DNA from: Variovorax sp. UMC13
GTDB lineage: Bacteria > Pseudomonadota > Gammaproteobacteria > Burkholderiales > Burkholderiaceae_C
Length of the DNA stretch: 64,000 bases
Assembly: GCF_014170375.1 (NCBI RefSeq)
Contig: NZ_LZZW01000031.1
Location: 1 to 64,000 of the forward strand
Reading direction: 5' to 3'
Under the pieces are notes generated by a model that ran no database searches, was not told where the DNA came from, and saw nothing but the letters and a program-made list of their open reading frames with translations. Both the position numbers and the translations under genes were made by a program. Shown one piece after another: positions 10,280-18,633 of the stretch (the first letter of the stretch is position 1; the number at the start of each line of letters is the position of its first letter).

Positions 10280-10944
10280 GAAGCCAGCCTCGATTTCTGT
10301 TGAAGCGCCACGGCGCGCAGGGCTTCGCGCTGGCGGTGGAGATGGGTGCGCATCGCGGCCTCGGCGCCGTCGCTGTCGCGCGCCTTGAGCGCCGCGAACA
10401 CGGCCAGGTGTTCCGACAGGCTCTGCGCCAGCCGGCCCGGTGCGTTGAGCTGCTGCAGCCGCGCGAGCTTGAGGATCTTGCGCAGGTCGCCGATGGTCTG
10501 GGCCAGCCAGCGGTTGTCGGCCAGCGTGATGATGGCCTCGTGGATCACCAGGTTGGTCGCGTAGTAGGCAGTGATGCGCTTGGCCGCGGCATGCTTGACC
10601 AGCTTGTCGTGCAGCCCTTCGAGCGTGGCGATGTCGGCATCGCTCGCGTTGCGCGCGGCCTCCCAGGCGCAGCGGCCCTCGAGCAACGCGATCACCGGAA
10701 AGATCTCGTCGAGGTCGCGCTCGGTCACCTCGGCCACGAAGCAGCCGCGGCGCGGCTCGTGGCGCAGCAGGCCCTCGGCCGTGAGCACCTTCAAGGCCTC
10801 GCGCAGCGGCGTGCGCGAGATGGCCAGCCGCTCGCACAACGCGGCCTCGTCGAGGAAGCTGCCCGGTGCCAGCGTGCCCGCGAAGATTTCTTCCCGCAGC
10901 GATGTGGCGACTTCGTCGTGCAGCGAGTTGGCAACGATGCGCAT
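10276..10944 (-). CDS. matR: GntR-family regulator (FadR subfamily) of the malonate operon
   Basis: A 222-residue regulator: an N-terminal winged helix (LAPGSFLDEAALCERLAISRTPLREALKVLTAEGLLRHEPRRGCFV) and a C-terminal FCD ligand-binding helical domain with the metal/effector-site His and Asp pattern. It is the first gene of the five-gene mat operon and overlaps matA by 4 bases, so it probably regulates its own operon. The palindrome at 11034-11051, about 90 bases upstream of its start, is the obvious operator candidate. MatR of rhizobia belongs to this family and responds to malonate; the assignment is by context. Confidence 0.88.
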   Translation of the reverse strand: MRIVANSLHDEVATSLREEIFAGTLAPGSFLDEAALCERLAISRTPLREALKVLTAEGLLRHEPRRGCFVAEVTERDLDEIFPVIALLEGRCAWEAARNASDADIATLEGLHDKLVKHAAAKRITAYYATNLVIHEAIITLADNRWLAQTIGDLRKILKLARLQQLNAPGRLAQSLSEHLAVFAALKARDSDGAEAAMRTHLHRQREALRAVALQQKSRLAS

Positions 10945-11033
10945 GGTGTAGATAGCCCTGGCGGGTGGATCGGCGTGGGGCGGACGGCCGCTGCAGTGCG
11001 GCTCTGCTCGCTGCGTGCGACCCGTAATTTCCG

Positions 11034-11051
11034 ATAATTACGCGTAATTAT
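11034..11051. promoter_or_regulatory. 18-bp perfect palindrome, likely GntR operator
   Basis: ATAATTACGCGTAATTAT reads identically on both strands and stands out as AT-rich in GC-rich DNA. An overlapping dyad GTAATT-N6-AATTAC begins at 11024. It lies in the divergent region between the matR-led operon and the pseudouridine synthase gene, where a FadR-type repressor would bind. Confidence 0.6.
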
Positions 11052-11133
11052 GGGAACAACAGCGCGTGCTGGCAATGGCCGCGCGCCGGTGGAAACCCTG
11101 GCCCGCGCCCACGGGACGGCTACAGTCGAGGCC

Positions 11134-12042
11134 GTGCGCGCCCCTGCCCCTCCCCTCCCCCTGCCGACCCGCGACGGCGTCGGCCCCAGCTGCGTGGGCC
11201 TGCCGCCGGGCGCCTGGCCGACGGTGCTGGACTTTTTGCTGGAACGCTTTCCGGCGGTCGGCTCCGCCACCTGGCTGGCGCGCATCGACGCCGGCGAGGT
11301 GATCGACGAGCACGGCGAGACGGTCACGCGGACCTTGCCCTACCGGGCCCACCGCCGCGTCTACTACTACCGCGAGATCCCGGACGAGCCGCGCGTGCCC
11401 TTCGACGAGGTGCTGCTGTTCCAGGACGCGCAGCTGGTGGTGGCCGACAAGCCGCACTTCCTGCCGGTCACGCCCGGCGGCAAGTACCTGCAGGAGAGCC
11501 TGCTGGTGCGACTCAAGCGCCGGCTGGGCATCGACACGCTGGCGCCGGTGCACCGCATCGACCGCAGCACCGCGGGCCTGGTGCTGTTCAGCGTCGAGCC
11601 CGCCACGCGCGGCCACTACCAGCGCATCTTCGCGGAACGCGAGGTGCACAAGACCTACGAGGCCATCGTGCACGGCCCCGGGCCGCGGCCCCTGCCCGCG
11701 GTGCACCGCAGCCGGCTGGCCGAGGACCTGGCCTTCATGCGCATGCGCGAGGTGCCGGGCGAGGCGAACTCCGAGACCCGCATCGAGCAACTCGCGGCGC
11801 TCGACGGCGGCCGGCTGCGCCTGCGGCTGTCGCCGGTCACGGGCCGCAAGCACCAGTTGCGCGTGCACTGCGCGGCGCTGGGCATGCCGATCGTCAACGA
11901 CCCGGTCTACCCGGTGCTGCGCGCGGAAGGCGACGAGGACCACGCCCATCCGCTGCAATTGCTGGCGCAGACGCTGGGCTTCACCGATCCGGTGACGGGC
12001 GACGCGCGCGTGTTCCGCAGCACGCTGTCGCTCGGCAGTTGA
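11134..12042 (+). CDS. RluA-family pseudouridine synthase
   Basis: A 302-residue (from GTG 11134) RNA pseudouridine synthase. The catalytic motif HRIDRSTAGL contains the nucleophilic Asp. VTGRKHQLRVHCAALGMPIVNDPVYP is the typical later motif, and an N-terminal domain precedes the catalytic fold. The frame is open back to an ATG at 11050. That ATG is inside the 18-bp palindrome, and the extra 28 residues do not resemble the family. A TACAGT hexamer, like a -10 element, ends about 10 bases before the GTG, so 11134 is preferred. It probably modifies uridines in rRNA or tRNA; the exact target position is not readable. Confidence 0.85.
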   Translation: MRAPAPPLPLPTRDGVGPSCVGLPPGAWPTVLDFLLERFPAVGSATWLARIDAGEVIDEHGETVTRTLPYRAHRRVYYYREIPDEPRVPFDEVLLFQDAQLVVADKPHFLPVTPGGKYLQESLLVRLKRRLGIDTLAPVHRIDRSTAGLVLFSVEPATRGHYQRIFAEREVHKTYEAIVHGPGPRPLPAVHRSRLAEDLAFMRMREVPGEANSETRIEQLAALDGGRLRLRLSPVTGRKHQLRVHCAALGMPIVNDPVYPVLRAEGDEDHAHPLQLLAQTLGFTDPVTGDARVFRSTLSLGS

Positions 12043-12046
12043 AGGT

Positions 12047-12862
12047 TCAGCGGCGCGCGGCGCGCGCCGGTGCGCTCAGGTAGACCCAGATGCCGAAGGC
12101 GATCATCGGCACGCACAGCCACTGGCCCATGCTCATGTTGAGCGCCAGCAGGCCGAGGAAGTCGTCGGGCTCGCGGAAGTACTCGGCGATGAAGCGCATC
12201 GCGCCGTAGCCGATCAGGAACACCGCGGCCACCCGGCTCTGCACGCGCTCCTTGCGGGCGTAGAGCCAGAGGATCACGAACAGCAGCAGGCCTTCGAGCA
12301 GGAACTGGTAGACCTGCGAGGGGTGGCGCGGCAGCATCGAGCCGCTCTGCGGGAACACCATGCCCCAGGGCAGGTCCGGGCTCGAGAAGCGGCCCCAGAG
12401 TTCGCCGTTGATGAAGTTGCCCACCCGGCCCGCGGCCAGGCCGGTCGGCACGCAGGGCGCGACGAAGTCCATCACCTGCCAGAACGGCCGGGCGCGCGAA
12501 TGCGCGAACCACACCATGGCGCCGATCACGCCCAGCAGCCCGCCATGGAAGCTCATGCCGCCCTGCCAGACCATGAGGATCTCCAGCGGATGCGTGAGGT
12601 AGTAGCCGGGCTTGTAGAACAGGCAGTAGCCCAGGCGGCCGCCGACGATCACGCCCATCACGCCGAGGAACAGGATGTCCTCCACGTCCTTGCGGCTCCA
12701 AAGGCCGGGCCCGGTCAGCGAGCGGAAGGGCTCGTGCCGAAGGCGGCGGGTGCCGAGGAAATAGAAGAGCGCAAAGGCGGCGAGGTAGGTCAGGCCGTAC
12801 CAGTGGATGGCGACGGGCCCGATTTGGAGGGCGATCGGATTGATCTGCGGATACATGAGCAT
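12047..12862 (-). CDS. lgt: Prolipoprotein diacylglyceryl transferase
   Basis: A 271-residue inner-membrane enzyme that transfers diacylglycerol from phosphatidylglycerol to the lipobox Cys of prolipoproteins. It has seven membrane segments, and the Lgt signature AAGRVGNFINGELWGR is intact. The second conserved block RHPSQVYQFLLEG and the H-G motif FHGGLLGVIGA are also present. The start MLMYPQINPIALQIGPVAIHWYGL matches the family, with a second in-frame Met two codons later. The gene is convergent with the pseudouridine synthase. Full length and essential-looking. Confidence 0.96.
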   Translation of the reverse strand: MLMYPQINPIALQIGPVAIHWYGLTYLAAFALFYFLGTRRLRHEPFRSLTGPGLWSRKDVEDILFLGVMGVIVGGRLGYCLFYKPGYYLTHPLEILMVWQGGMSFHGGLLGVIGAMVWFAHSRARPFWQVMDFVAPCVPTGLAAGRVGNFINGELWGRFSSPDLPWGMVFPQSGSMLPRHPSQVYQFLLEGLLLFVILWLYARKERVQSRVAAVFLIGYGAMRFIAEYFREPDDFLGLLALNMSMGQWLCVPMIAFGIWVYLSAPARAARR

Positions 12863-12994
12863 GCGGGCATTGTGCCGTGGCCGCCGTGACGGTTCGCCTA
12901 CACCCCGCCGGCGCGCCGGCCACCGCGGCAGATTGGCCAGATCCGTGGGCTCGATGTCATTGTGGCCACGGCGCTTTCGGCGCAGACTCGACGC

Positions 12995-14005
12995 ATGCAC
13001 ACGCCGCGCCGCATCGCCTGCCTGCTCTATCCCGAGCTCATGAGCCTGGACGTCGTCGGGCCGATGCAGGTCTTCGCCTCGGCCAACGCCGAGCGCAAGG
13101 GCCATGGCCTGCCGCCCGCCTACGTCCTGCAGCTGGTGGGCGCGACGGCCGGGCCGGTGCTGACCTCCGCGGGATTTGCGCTGACCGCCGACACGGCGCG
13201 CGACGACCTCGCACTCGCGGGCCTCGACACGCTGCTGGTGCCCGGCGGCGACGGCGTCGATGCCCAGCTGGGCGACGGTTCGCTGCTGGCCTGGCTGCGC
13301 GCCGTCGAACCGCAGGTCCGGCGGCTGGGCTCGGTCTGCTCGGGCGCGCTGCTGCTGGCCGCGGCCGGGCTGCTCGACGGCCACCGCGCCACCACCCACT
13401 GGTCGCGCACCGAGACGCTGCGGCGGCGCCATCCGGCGGTACGGATCGAGCCCGACTGCCTGCACACCTACGACAGCGCGAGCCCGCAGGACGGCCACCT
13501 GTTCACCTCGGCCGGCGTCACGGCCGGCATCGACCTCGCGCTGGCGCTGGTCGAGGCGGACCTGGGCCGGCCGCTCGCGCTGGCGGTCGCGCGCCGGCTC
13601 GTGATGTTCATGCGCCGGCCCGGCGGCCAGGCGCAGTTCAGCCACCTGCTCGCACCCGAGGCCTCGCATGCGCCGCGCCTGGCCACGCTGCTCGAATGGA
13701 TCCCGGGCCAGATCGGCAGCGACCTCTCGCTGCAGGCGCTGGCCGATCGCGCCTGCATGCCACCGCGCACCCTCTCGCGCGTGTTCCAGCGCGAACTGGG
13801 CATGGCACCCGGCCGCTATGTCGAGCGCGTGCGGGTCGAGGCGGCTTCCGCGCTGCTGGCCCAGGCGCAGGCCTCGATCGCCACCGTGGCGCGGCTGTGC
13901 GGCTTCGCGCACCCGGAGAACCTGCGGCGCAGCTTCCACAAGCACCGCGCCGTGAGCCCGCAGGCCTATGCGGAGCGTTTCGGCACCGCCGCCCAGGCCG
14001 ACTGA
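12995..14005 (+). CDS. GlxA-family transcriptional regulator (DJ-1/PfpI domain plus AraC HTH)
   Basis: A 336-residue two-domain regulator. Residues about 5-190 form a DJ-1/PfpI (class I amidotransferase-like) fold, with a Cys in the nucleophile elbow (GSVCSGALLLAAAGLLDG). Residues about 220-325 form an AraC/XylS double helix-turn-helix (LALQALADRACMPPRTLSRVFQRELGMAPGRYV-like, then IATVARLCGFAHPENLRRSFHKH). The start at 12995 (MHTPRRIACLLYPELMS) is preferred over the upstream Met at 12962. The MFS gene starts 11 bases after its stop, so it probably controls that transporter. The inducer is unknown. Confidence 0.9.
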   Translation: MHTPRRIACLLYPELMSLDVVGPMQVFASANAERKGHGLPPAYVLQLVGATAGPVLTSAGFALTADTARDDLALAGLDTLLVPGGDGVDAQLGDGSLLAWLRAVEPQVRRLGSVCSGALLLAAAGLLDGHRATTHWSRTETLRRRHPAVRIEPDCLHTYDSASPQDGHLFTSAGVTAGIDLALALVEADLGRPLALAVARRLVMFMRRPGGQAQFSHLLAPEASHAPRLATLLEWIPGQIGSDLSLQALADRACMPPRTLSRVFQRELGMAPGRYVERVRVEAASALLAQAQASIATVARLCGFAHPENLRRSFHKHRAVSPQAYAERFGTAAQAD

Positions 14006-14016
14006 GCCCGCGCCCG

Positions 14017-15189
14017 ATGCTGCTGCTCCGCAATGCCTCGCTGCGCCTGCTGTTCCTCGGCCAGGCGCTCTACTGGTCGTGCTCGATCATCGGCATCACG
14101 CTGACCTCGCTGGTCGGCGCCCGGCTCGCGCCCTGGCCCGTGCTGGCGACCCTGCCGCTGGCGCTGCTGGTGCTGGGCAACCTCGCGGCCGTGCGCCCGC
14201 TGTCGATGTTCATGCAGCGCCACGGGCGCCGGCGCGGGCTCATGCGCGGCGCGGCCTTCGGCATCGTCGGCGGCGGCGTGGCGGCGGCCGGCGTGGTGCT
14301 GGGCAGTTTCCTCGTCTTCTGCGCGGGCATCGCCTGCATCGGCGTCTACCAGGCCTCGGCCGGCTATTACCGCTATGCGGCGCTCGAAGCCGTCGACGCT
14401 TCGCAGAAAGGCCGCGCGGCCGCCTGCGTGGTGGGCGGCGGCATCGGCGCCGCGCTGCTGGCGCCGTCCATCGCGCTCTGGTCGCGCGACGCGCTGGCCA
14501 CGCCCTTCGCGGGCGCCTACCTCGCGATCGCCGCGCTGGCCGCGATCGGGCTGCTCGTCATGTCGCGGCTGCGTGAAGGCGCCGTGCCGCAACCGGCCGG
14601 CGGCGGCTGGTCGACGCTGCCGGCCCTGCTGCGGCGCCCGGCGCTGCGGGCCGCCGTCTGCATGACGGCCATCGGCCACGGGCTGATGGTGCTGGCGATG
14701 AACGCGACGCCGCTGGCCATGGAGATCTGCGGCCTCTCGCTCGCCTCGGCCGCGCAGGTGATCCAGTGGCATGTGATCGGCATGTTCCTGCCGGCCTTCT
14801 TTGCCGGCGCGCTGGTCGACCGCTGGGGCAGCCGGCGCGTGGCGGCGCTGGGGGCGGCCTGCATCGCGGTAAGCGCCTGCGTGGCCCTCGGCGGCAGCAC
14901 CTTCGCGCCCTTCTTCGCCAGCTCCTTCCTGCTGGGCGTGGGCTGGAACCTGATGATCATCGCCGGCACCACGCTGCTGGGCGAGTCGCATGCGCCCCAG
15001 GAACGGGGCCAGGCCCAGGCCCTGATGGAACTCACCAACAGCGGCACCGCCGCGCTGATGTCCTTCGCTTCAGGCGCGCTGCTCCACGGCCTGGGCTGGC
15101 CGGCCATCAACCTCGCGATGCTGCCGCTGCTGGCTGTGGCGGCGAGCCTGCTGTGGACCGCCCGCGGGCAGCCGAAGGCCGTGGCCTGA
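14017..15189 (+). CDS. MFS transporter
   Basis: A 390-residue permease with about 12 hydrophobic segments in two halves. The mid-protein loop carries RLREGAVPQPAGGG, and the second half begins LLRRPALRAAVCMTAIGHGLMVLAMNATPLAM. LVDRWGSRRVAALGA matches the MFS A-like loop motif of the second half. It lies immediately downstream of the GlxA-family regulator on the same strand and is likely co-transcribed. Substrate cannot be assigned; small-molecule export is a guess. Confidence 0.88.
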   Translation: MLLLRNASLRLLFLGQALYWSCSIIGITLTSLVGARLAPWPVLATLPLALLVLGNLAAVRPLSMFMQRHGRRRGLMRGAAFGIVGGGVAAAGVVLGSFLVFCAGIACIGVYQASAGYYRYAALEAVDASQKGRAAACVVGGGIGAALLAPSIALWSRDALATPFAGAYLAIAALAAIGLLVMSRLREGAVPQPAGGGWSTLPALLRRPALRAAVCMTAIGHGLMVLAMNATPLAMEICGLSLASAAQVIQWHVIGMFLPAFFAGALVDRWGSRRVAALGAACIAVSACVALGGSTFAPFFASSFLLGVGWNLMIIAGTTLLGESHAPQERGQAQALMELTNSGTAALMSFASGALLHGLGWPAINLAMLPLLAVAASLLWTARGQPKAVA

Positions 15190-15198
15190 GCCGCCGGC

Positions 15199-16140
15199 TC
15201 AGGCGTCGCCCGCGCGCTCCCGCACGAAGGCGACGAAGCGCGCCAGGGCCGGGTTGTCGAGCGCCGCGGGCCAGACCAGGCTTGTCTCGCAGGCCGGGAA
15301 CGGCCCTGGCCGGCGTTGGCGCCCCGCCGGCGCGAACTCGGCGGCCGCGCGGTACACCACGCCCTCGCGCCGGAACTGCCGCACGCTCTGCGGCACCCAC
15401 GCCACGCCCAGCTCGCCCCAGACCAGGTTGACGATGGTCTGCATCTGGATCGCCTCCTGCGCCACCACCGGCGTGCGGCCGACCGCGTGGTAGAGCCCGT
15501 AGATCGCGTCGTGCAGCGAGGGCACGATGCGGCGCGGGAAGATCACCAGCGGCTCGGCCAGCACCTCGGCCAGCGTGGGGGCCGCGACCTGCGCCAGCGC
15601 ATGCCGGGCCGGCAGCGCCAGCACCAGCGGCTCGCGCGCCACCACCAGCCGCTCGAGCCCGGGCGGCGCGAAGCCGGGCGAATGCAGCATCAGGCCGGCA
15701 TCGAGTTCGCCGCGCGCGAAGGCCTCGAGCTGCACGTCGCCGGTGGCCTCGACCAGCTCCAGCGCCACCTCGGGGCACAGCGCGCGGAACTCGCGCACCC
15801 ACACCGGCAGCCGCTCGAAGCCGATGGTCGAGACGAAGGCCAGCCGCACCCGCCCCACCTCGCCCGCGGCCGCGGCGCGCGCACGGGCCGGCAGTGCCTG
15901 CGCGCGCTCGAGCATGTCGCGCACGTCGGGCAGCAGCGCCTCGCCCGCGGGCGTGAGCGCCACGCGCCGCCGGGTGCGGTCGAACAGCACGATGCCCAGC
16001 GTCTTCTCGAGCTGGGCGATGGCCTGCGTGACGGGCGGCTGGGTCATGTGCAGGCGCTGGGCCGCACGGCCGAAATGCAGTTCCTCGGCCACGGCGACGA
16101 ACTGGCGCCAGGCACGCAGGTCGATCAAGGCTTCATTCAT
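15199..16140 (-). CDS. LysR-family transcriptional regulator
   Basis: A 313-residue LTTR. The N-terminal winged helix is LRAWRQFVAVAEELHFGRAAQRLHMTQPPVTQAIAQLEKTLG-type, followed by a linker and the periplasmic-binding-like effector domain (about 95-305). It is divergent from ilvD with 110 bases between the starts. That space is where an LTTR would act, so ilvD or a branched-chain signal is a candidate target. LysR genes often control the divergent gene, but no LTTR box (T-N11-A) was convincingly identified. The 3' end is 9 bases from the convergent MFS stop. Confidence 0.92.
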   Translation of the reverse strand: MNEALIDLRAWRQFVAVAEELHFGRAAQRLHMTQPPVTQAIAQLEKTLGIVLFDRTRRRVALTPAGEALLPDVRDMLERAQALPARARAAAAGEVGRVRLAFVSTIGFERLPVWVREFRALCPEVALELVEATGDVQLEAFARGELDAGLMLHSPGFAPPGLERLVVAREPLVLALPARHALAQVAAPTLAEVLAEPLVIFPRRIVPSLHDAIYGLYHAVGRTPVVAQEAIQMQTIVNLVWGELGVAWVPQSVRQFRREGVVYRAAAEFAPAGRQRRPGPFPACETSLVWPAALDNPALARFVAFVRERAGDA

Positions 16141-16250
16141 ATGCCGAGCATATCAATCAAGCTCCAAAAATGGATTGGAACCAATCAGTCAAAGCGCGGA
16201 TACTTGGCCCCGAGCCCTCCCCCCACAAGACAACCCACGAGAAGAGACCC

Positions 16251-17945
16251 ATGGCCGACAAACCGCTCCAGATCAACCGCCGCAGCGCCAACATCGTCGA
16301 AGGCAAGTCGCGCGCGCCCAACCGCTCGATGTTCTACGCGATGGGCTACGAGGAAGCCGACTTCAAGAAGCCGATGGTCGGCGTGGCCAACGGCCACAGC
16401 ACCATCACGCCCTGCAACTCGGGCCTGCAGAAGCTGGCCGACGCGGCCATCGAAGGCATCGAGGAAGCCGGCGGCAACGCCCAGGTCTTCGGCACCCCCA
16501 CCATCTCCGACGGCATGGCCATGGGCACCGAGGGCATGAAGTTCTCGCTGGTGAGCCGCGAAGTGATCTCCGATTGCATCGAGACCTGCGTCGGCGGCCA
16601 GTGGATGGACGGCGTGCTGGTGGTCGGCGGCTGCGACAAGAACATGCCCGGCGGCATGATGGGCATGTTGCGCGCGAACGTGCCGGCCATCTATGTCTAC
16701 GGCGGCACCATCCTGCCCGGCAAGTACAAGGGCCAGGACCTGAACATCGTGAGCGTGTTCGAGGCCGTGGGCCAGAACGCCGCCGGCAACCTGAGCGACG
16801 AGGACCTGCTGCAGATCGAGAAGCGCGCCATCCCCGGCACCGGCTCCTGCGGCGGCATGTACACCGCCAACACCATGTCCAGCGCCTTCGAGGCCCTGGG
16901 CATGTCGCTGCCCTACTCCTCGACCATGGCGAACCCGCACGACGAGAAGCAGAACTCGGCCAAGGAATCGGCCAAGGTGCTGATCGAGGCCATCAAGAAG
17001 GACCTGAAGCCGCGCGACATCGTGACCAAGAAGGCGATCGAGAACGCGGTGGCCGTGATCATGGCCACCGGCGGCTCGACCAATGCGGTGCTGCACTTCC
17101 TGGCGATCGCCCACACGGCCGGCGTCGACTGGACCATCGACGACTTCGAGCGCATGCGCAAGAAGGTGCCGGTGATCTGCGACCTCAAGCCCTCGGGCAA
17201 GTACCTGGCGGTCGACCTGCACCAGGCCGGCGGCATCCCGCAGGTCATGAAGGTGCTGCTCAAGGCCGGCCTGCTGCACGGCGACTGCATCACCATCAGC
17301 GGCCAGACCATCGAGGAGGTCCTCAAGGACGTGCCCGACGTGCCGCGCGCCGACCAGGACGTGATCCGCCCGATCGAGAAGCCCATGTACGACGAAGGCC
17401 ACCTGGCGATCCTGAAGGGCAACCTGTCGCCCGAAGGCGCGGTCGCCAAGATCACCGGCCTCAAGAACCCGGTCATCACCGGCCCGGCGCGCGTGTTCGA
17501 CGACGAGCAGTCGGCGCTGGCCGCCATCCTGGCCGGCAAGATCGTGGCCGGCGACGTGATGGTGCTGCGCTACCTCGGCCCCAAGGGCGGTCCGGGCATG
17601 CCGGAAATGCTGGCCCCCACGGGCGCGCTGATCGGCGCCGGCCTGGGCGAGAGCGTGGGCCTGATCACCGACGGCCGCTTCTCGGGCGGCACCTGGGGCA
17701 TGGTGGTGGGCCACGTGGCGCCCGAAGCAGCGGCCGGTGGCACCATCGCCTTCGTCAATGAAGGCGATTCGATCACCATCGACGCGCACAAGCTGGTGCT
17801 CGAACTCAACGTGCCCGAAGCCGAGATCGCCAAGCGCCGCGAAGGCTGGAAGGCCCCGGCACCGCGCTACACGCGCGGCGTGCAGGCTAAGTTCGCGTTC
17901 AACGCCTCGAGCGCAAGCTCGGGCGCGGTGCTGGACAAGTACTGA
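16251..17945 (+). CDS. ilvD: Dihydroxy-acid dehydratase
   Basis: A 564-residue iron-sulfur dehydratase of branched-chain amino acid and pantothenate synthesis. It converts 2,3-dihydroxy-isovalerate and 2,3-dihydroxy-3-methylvalerate to the 2-keto acids. Cluster ligands are visible in GHSTITPCN, VGGCDKNMPGG and GTGSCGGMYTANTM. The C-terminal TDGRFSGGTWGMVVGHVAPEA motif is intact. The start at 16251 follows a GAAGAGACCC leader. It is monocistronic and faces away from the LysR gene. Length and motifs are normal for the IlvD/Edd family; sugar-acid dehydratases of the family differ in these motifs. Confidence 0.96.
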   Translation: MADKPLQINRRSANIVEGKSRAPNRSMFYAMGYEEADFKKPMVGVANGHSTITPCNSGLQKLADAAIEGIEEAGGNAQVFGTPTISDGMAMGTEGMKFSLVSREVISDCIETCVGGQWMDGVLVVGGCDKNMPGGMMGMLRANVPAIYVYGGTILPGKYKGQDLNIVSVFEAVGQNAAGNLSDEDLLQIEKRAIPGTGSCGGMYTANTMSSAFEALGMSLPYSSTMANPHDEKQNSAKESAKVLIEAIKKDLKPRDIVTKKAIENAVAVIMATGGSTNAVLHFLAIAHTAGVDWTIDDFERMRKKVPVICDLKPSGKYLAVDLHQAGGIPQVMKVLLKAGLLHGDCITISGQTIEEVLKDVPDVPRADQDVIRPIEKPMYDEGHLAILKGNLSPEGAVAKITGLKNPVITGPARVFDDEQSALAAILAGKIVAGDVMVLRYLGPKGGPGMPEMLAPTGALIGAGLGESVGLITDGRFSGGTWGMVVGHVAPEAAAGGTIAFVNEGDSITIDAHKLVLELNVPEAEIAKRREGWKAPAPRYTRGVQAKFAFNASSASSGAVLDKY

Positions 17946-17955
17946 TCGGCCCCTG

Positions 17956-17974
17956 CTGGCAGCCTGGCTGCCAG
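17956..17974. terminator. Hairpin between convergent ilvD and minus-strand gene
   Basis: CTGGCAGCC and GGCTGCCAG are perfect complements around one T, 10 bases after the ilvD stop. No T-tract follows, so it may act as a factor-dependent or bidirectional terminator. Confidence 0.4.
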
Positions 17975-17985
17975 CCCCGCCCCGC

Positions 17986-18633
17986 TCAGGGCGGCGGCGT
18001 GGGCAGCGCGGGCGAGCGTGGCTTGGCGCGCTCGGCGTTGCTGCGTTCGCGGGCCTCGCGGTGCTCCTTCGCCTTCTCGAGCTTGCGCTCGTAGCGCGCG
18101 CGGGCTTCGGGCGCCGCTGCCTGTGTGCGTGCGGCCTTGGCCTGCTCTTCCGCCTGCGCGCGCTGCTTGGCTTCGAACCGCTGGCGATTGACCGCGGCCT
18201 CTGCGGCCGCGTCCTCGCGGGTCTTGGCGTGGTCGGCGGCGCGCTGCTCGCGCCCCTGCTGCGCCGCCTGCGCGCGTTCGCGCTGAGCCGGATCGTCCTG
18301 CGGACGCGGCGCCGCCTCTTCGAGGCGCTTGAGCTGGGCCGCGGCGCGGCGCTTGCGATCGATGTCGCTGAGCGCCGCCTCCTGGCGCTTGATGTCGTCT
18401 TCCTGCGTGCGGCGCTTGCGACGGCTGTCGATCAGGCAATCCTCGACTGCGAACTTCTGATAGCAGGCCGCCTGCTCCTTCTGCGTGCGCGCCTCGATCG
18501 CCGCGCGCTCCGCCGTCAGGCGGGCCCGCTCGGCGGCCAGGTCCACGTTGCCGTCGGCCGCGGCGGTCTGGGCCATGCCGGGCAGCGCGCCCAGGGCCAA
18601 CAGCAGCGACAGGAACAGGGTGCGAAGCTTCAT
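17986..18633 (-). CDS. Secreted coiled-coil protein of unknown function
   Basis: A 215-residue protein. Residues 1-22 are a clear signal peptide (LRTLFLSLLLALGALPGMAQ). The rest is an Arg/Ala/Glu/Lys-rich helix with heptad-like spacing. Two Cys lie close together in ACYQKFAVEDCLIDSRRK, suggesting a periplasmic disulfide. The tail is PPP-rich. The start overlaps the zapE stop in ATGA, so it is the last gene of the sucA-odhB-lpdA-zapE operon. Function is not recognised; the composition resembles periplasmic spacer proteins. Its location suggests an envelope role, perhaps with ZapE in division, but that is inference. Confidence 0.75.
   Translation of the reverse strand: MKLRTLFLSLLLALGALPGMAQTAAADGNVDLAAERARLTAERAAIEARTQKEQAACYQKFAVEDCLIDSRRKRRTQEDDIKRQEAALSDIDRKRRAAAQLKRLEEAAPRPQDDPAQRERAQAAQQGREQRAADHAKTREDAAAEAAVNRQRFEAKQRAQAEEQAKAARTQAAAPEARARYERKLEKAKEHREARERSNAERAKPRSPALPTPPP

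Noticed and set aside
12047..13945. An upstream extension of lgt to 632 residues
   Set aside because: The extension is antisense to the GlxA-type gene; Lgt starts at 12862.
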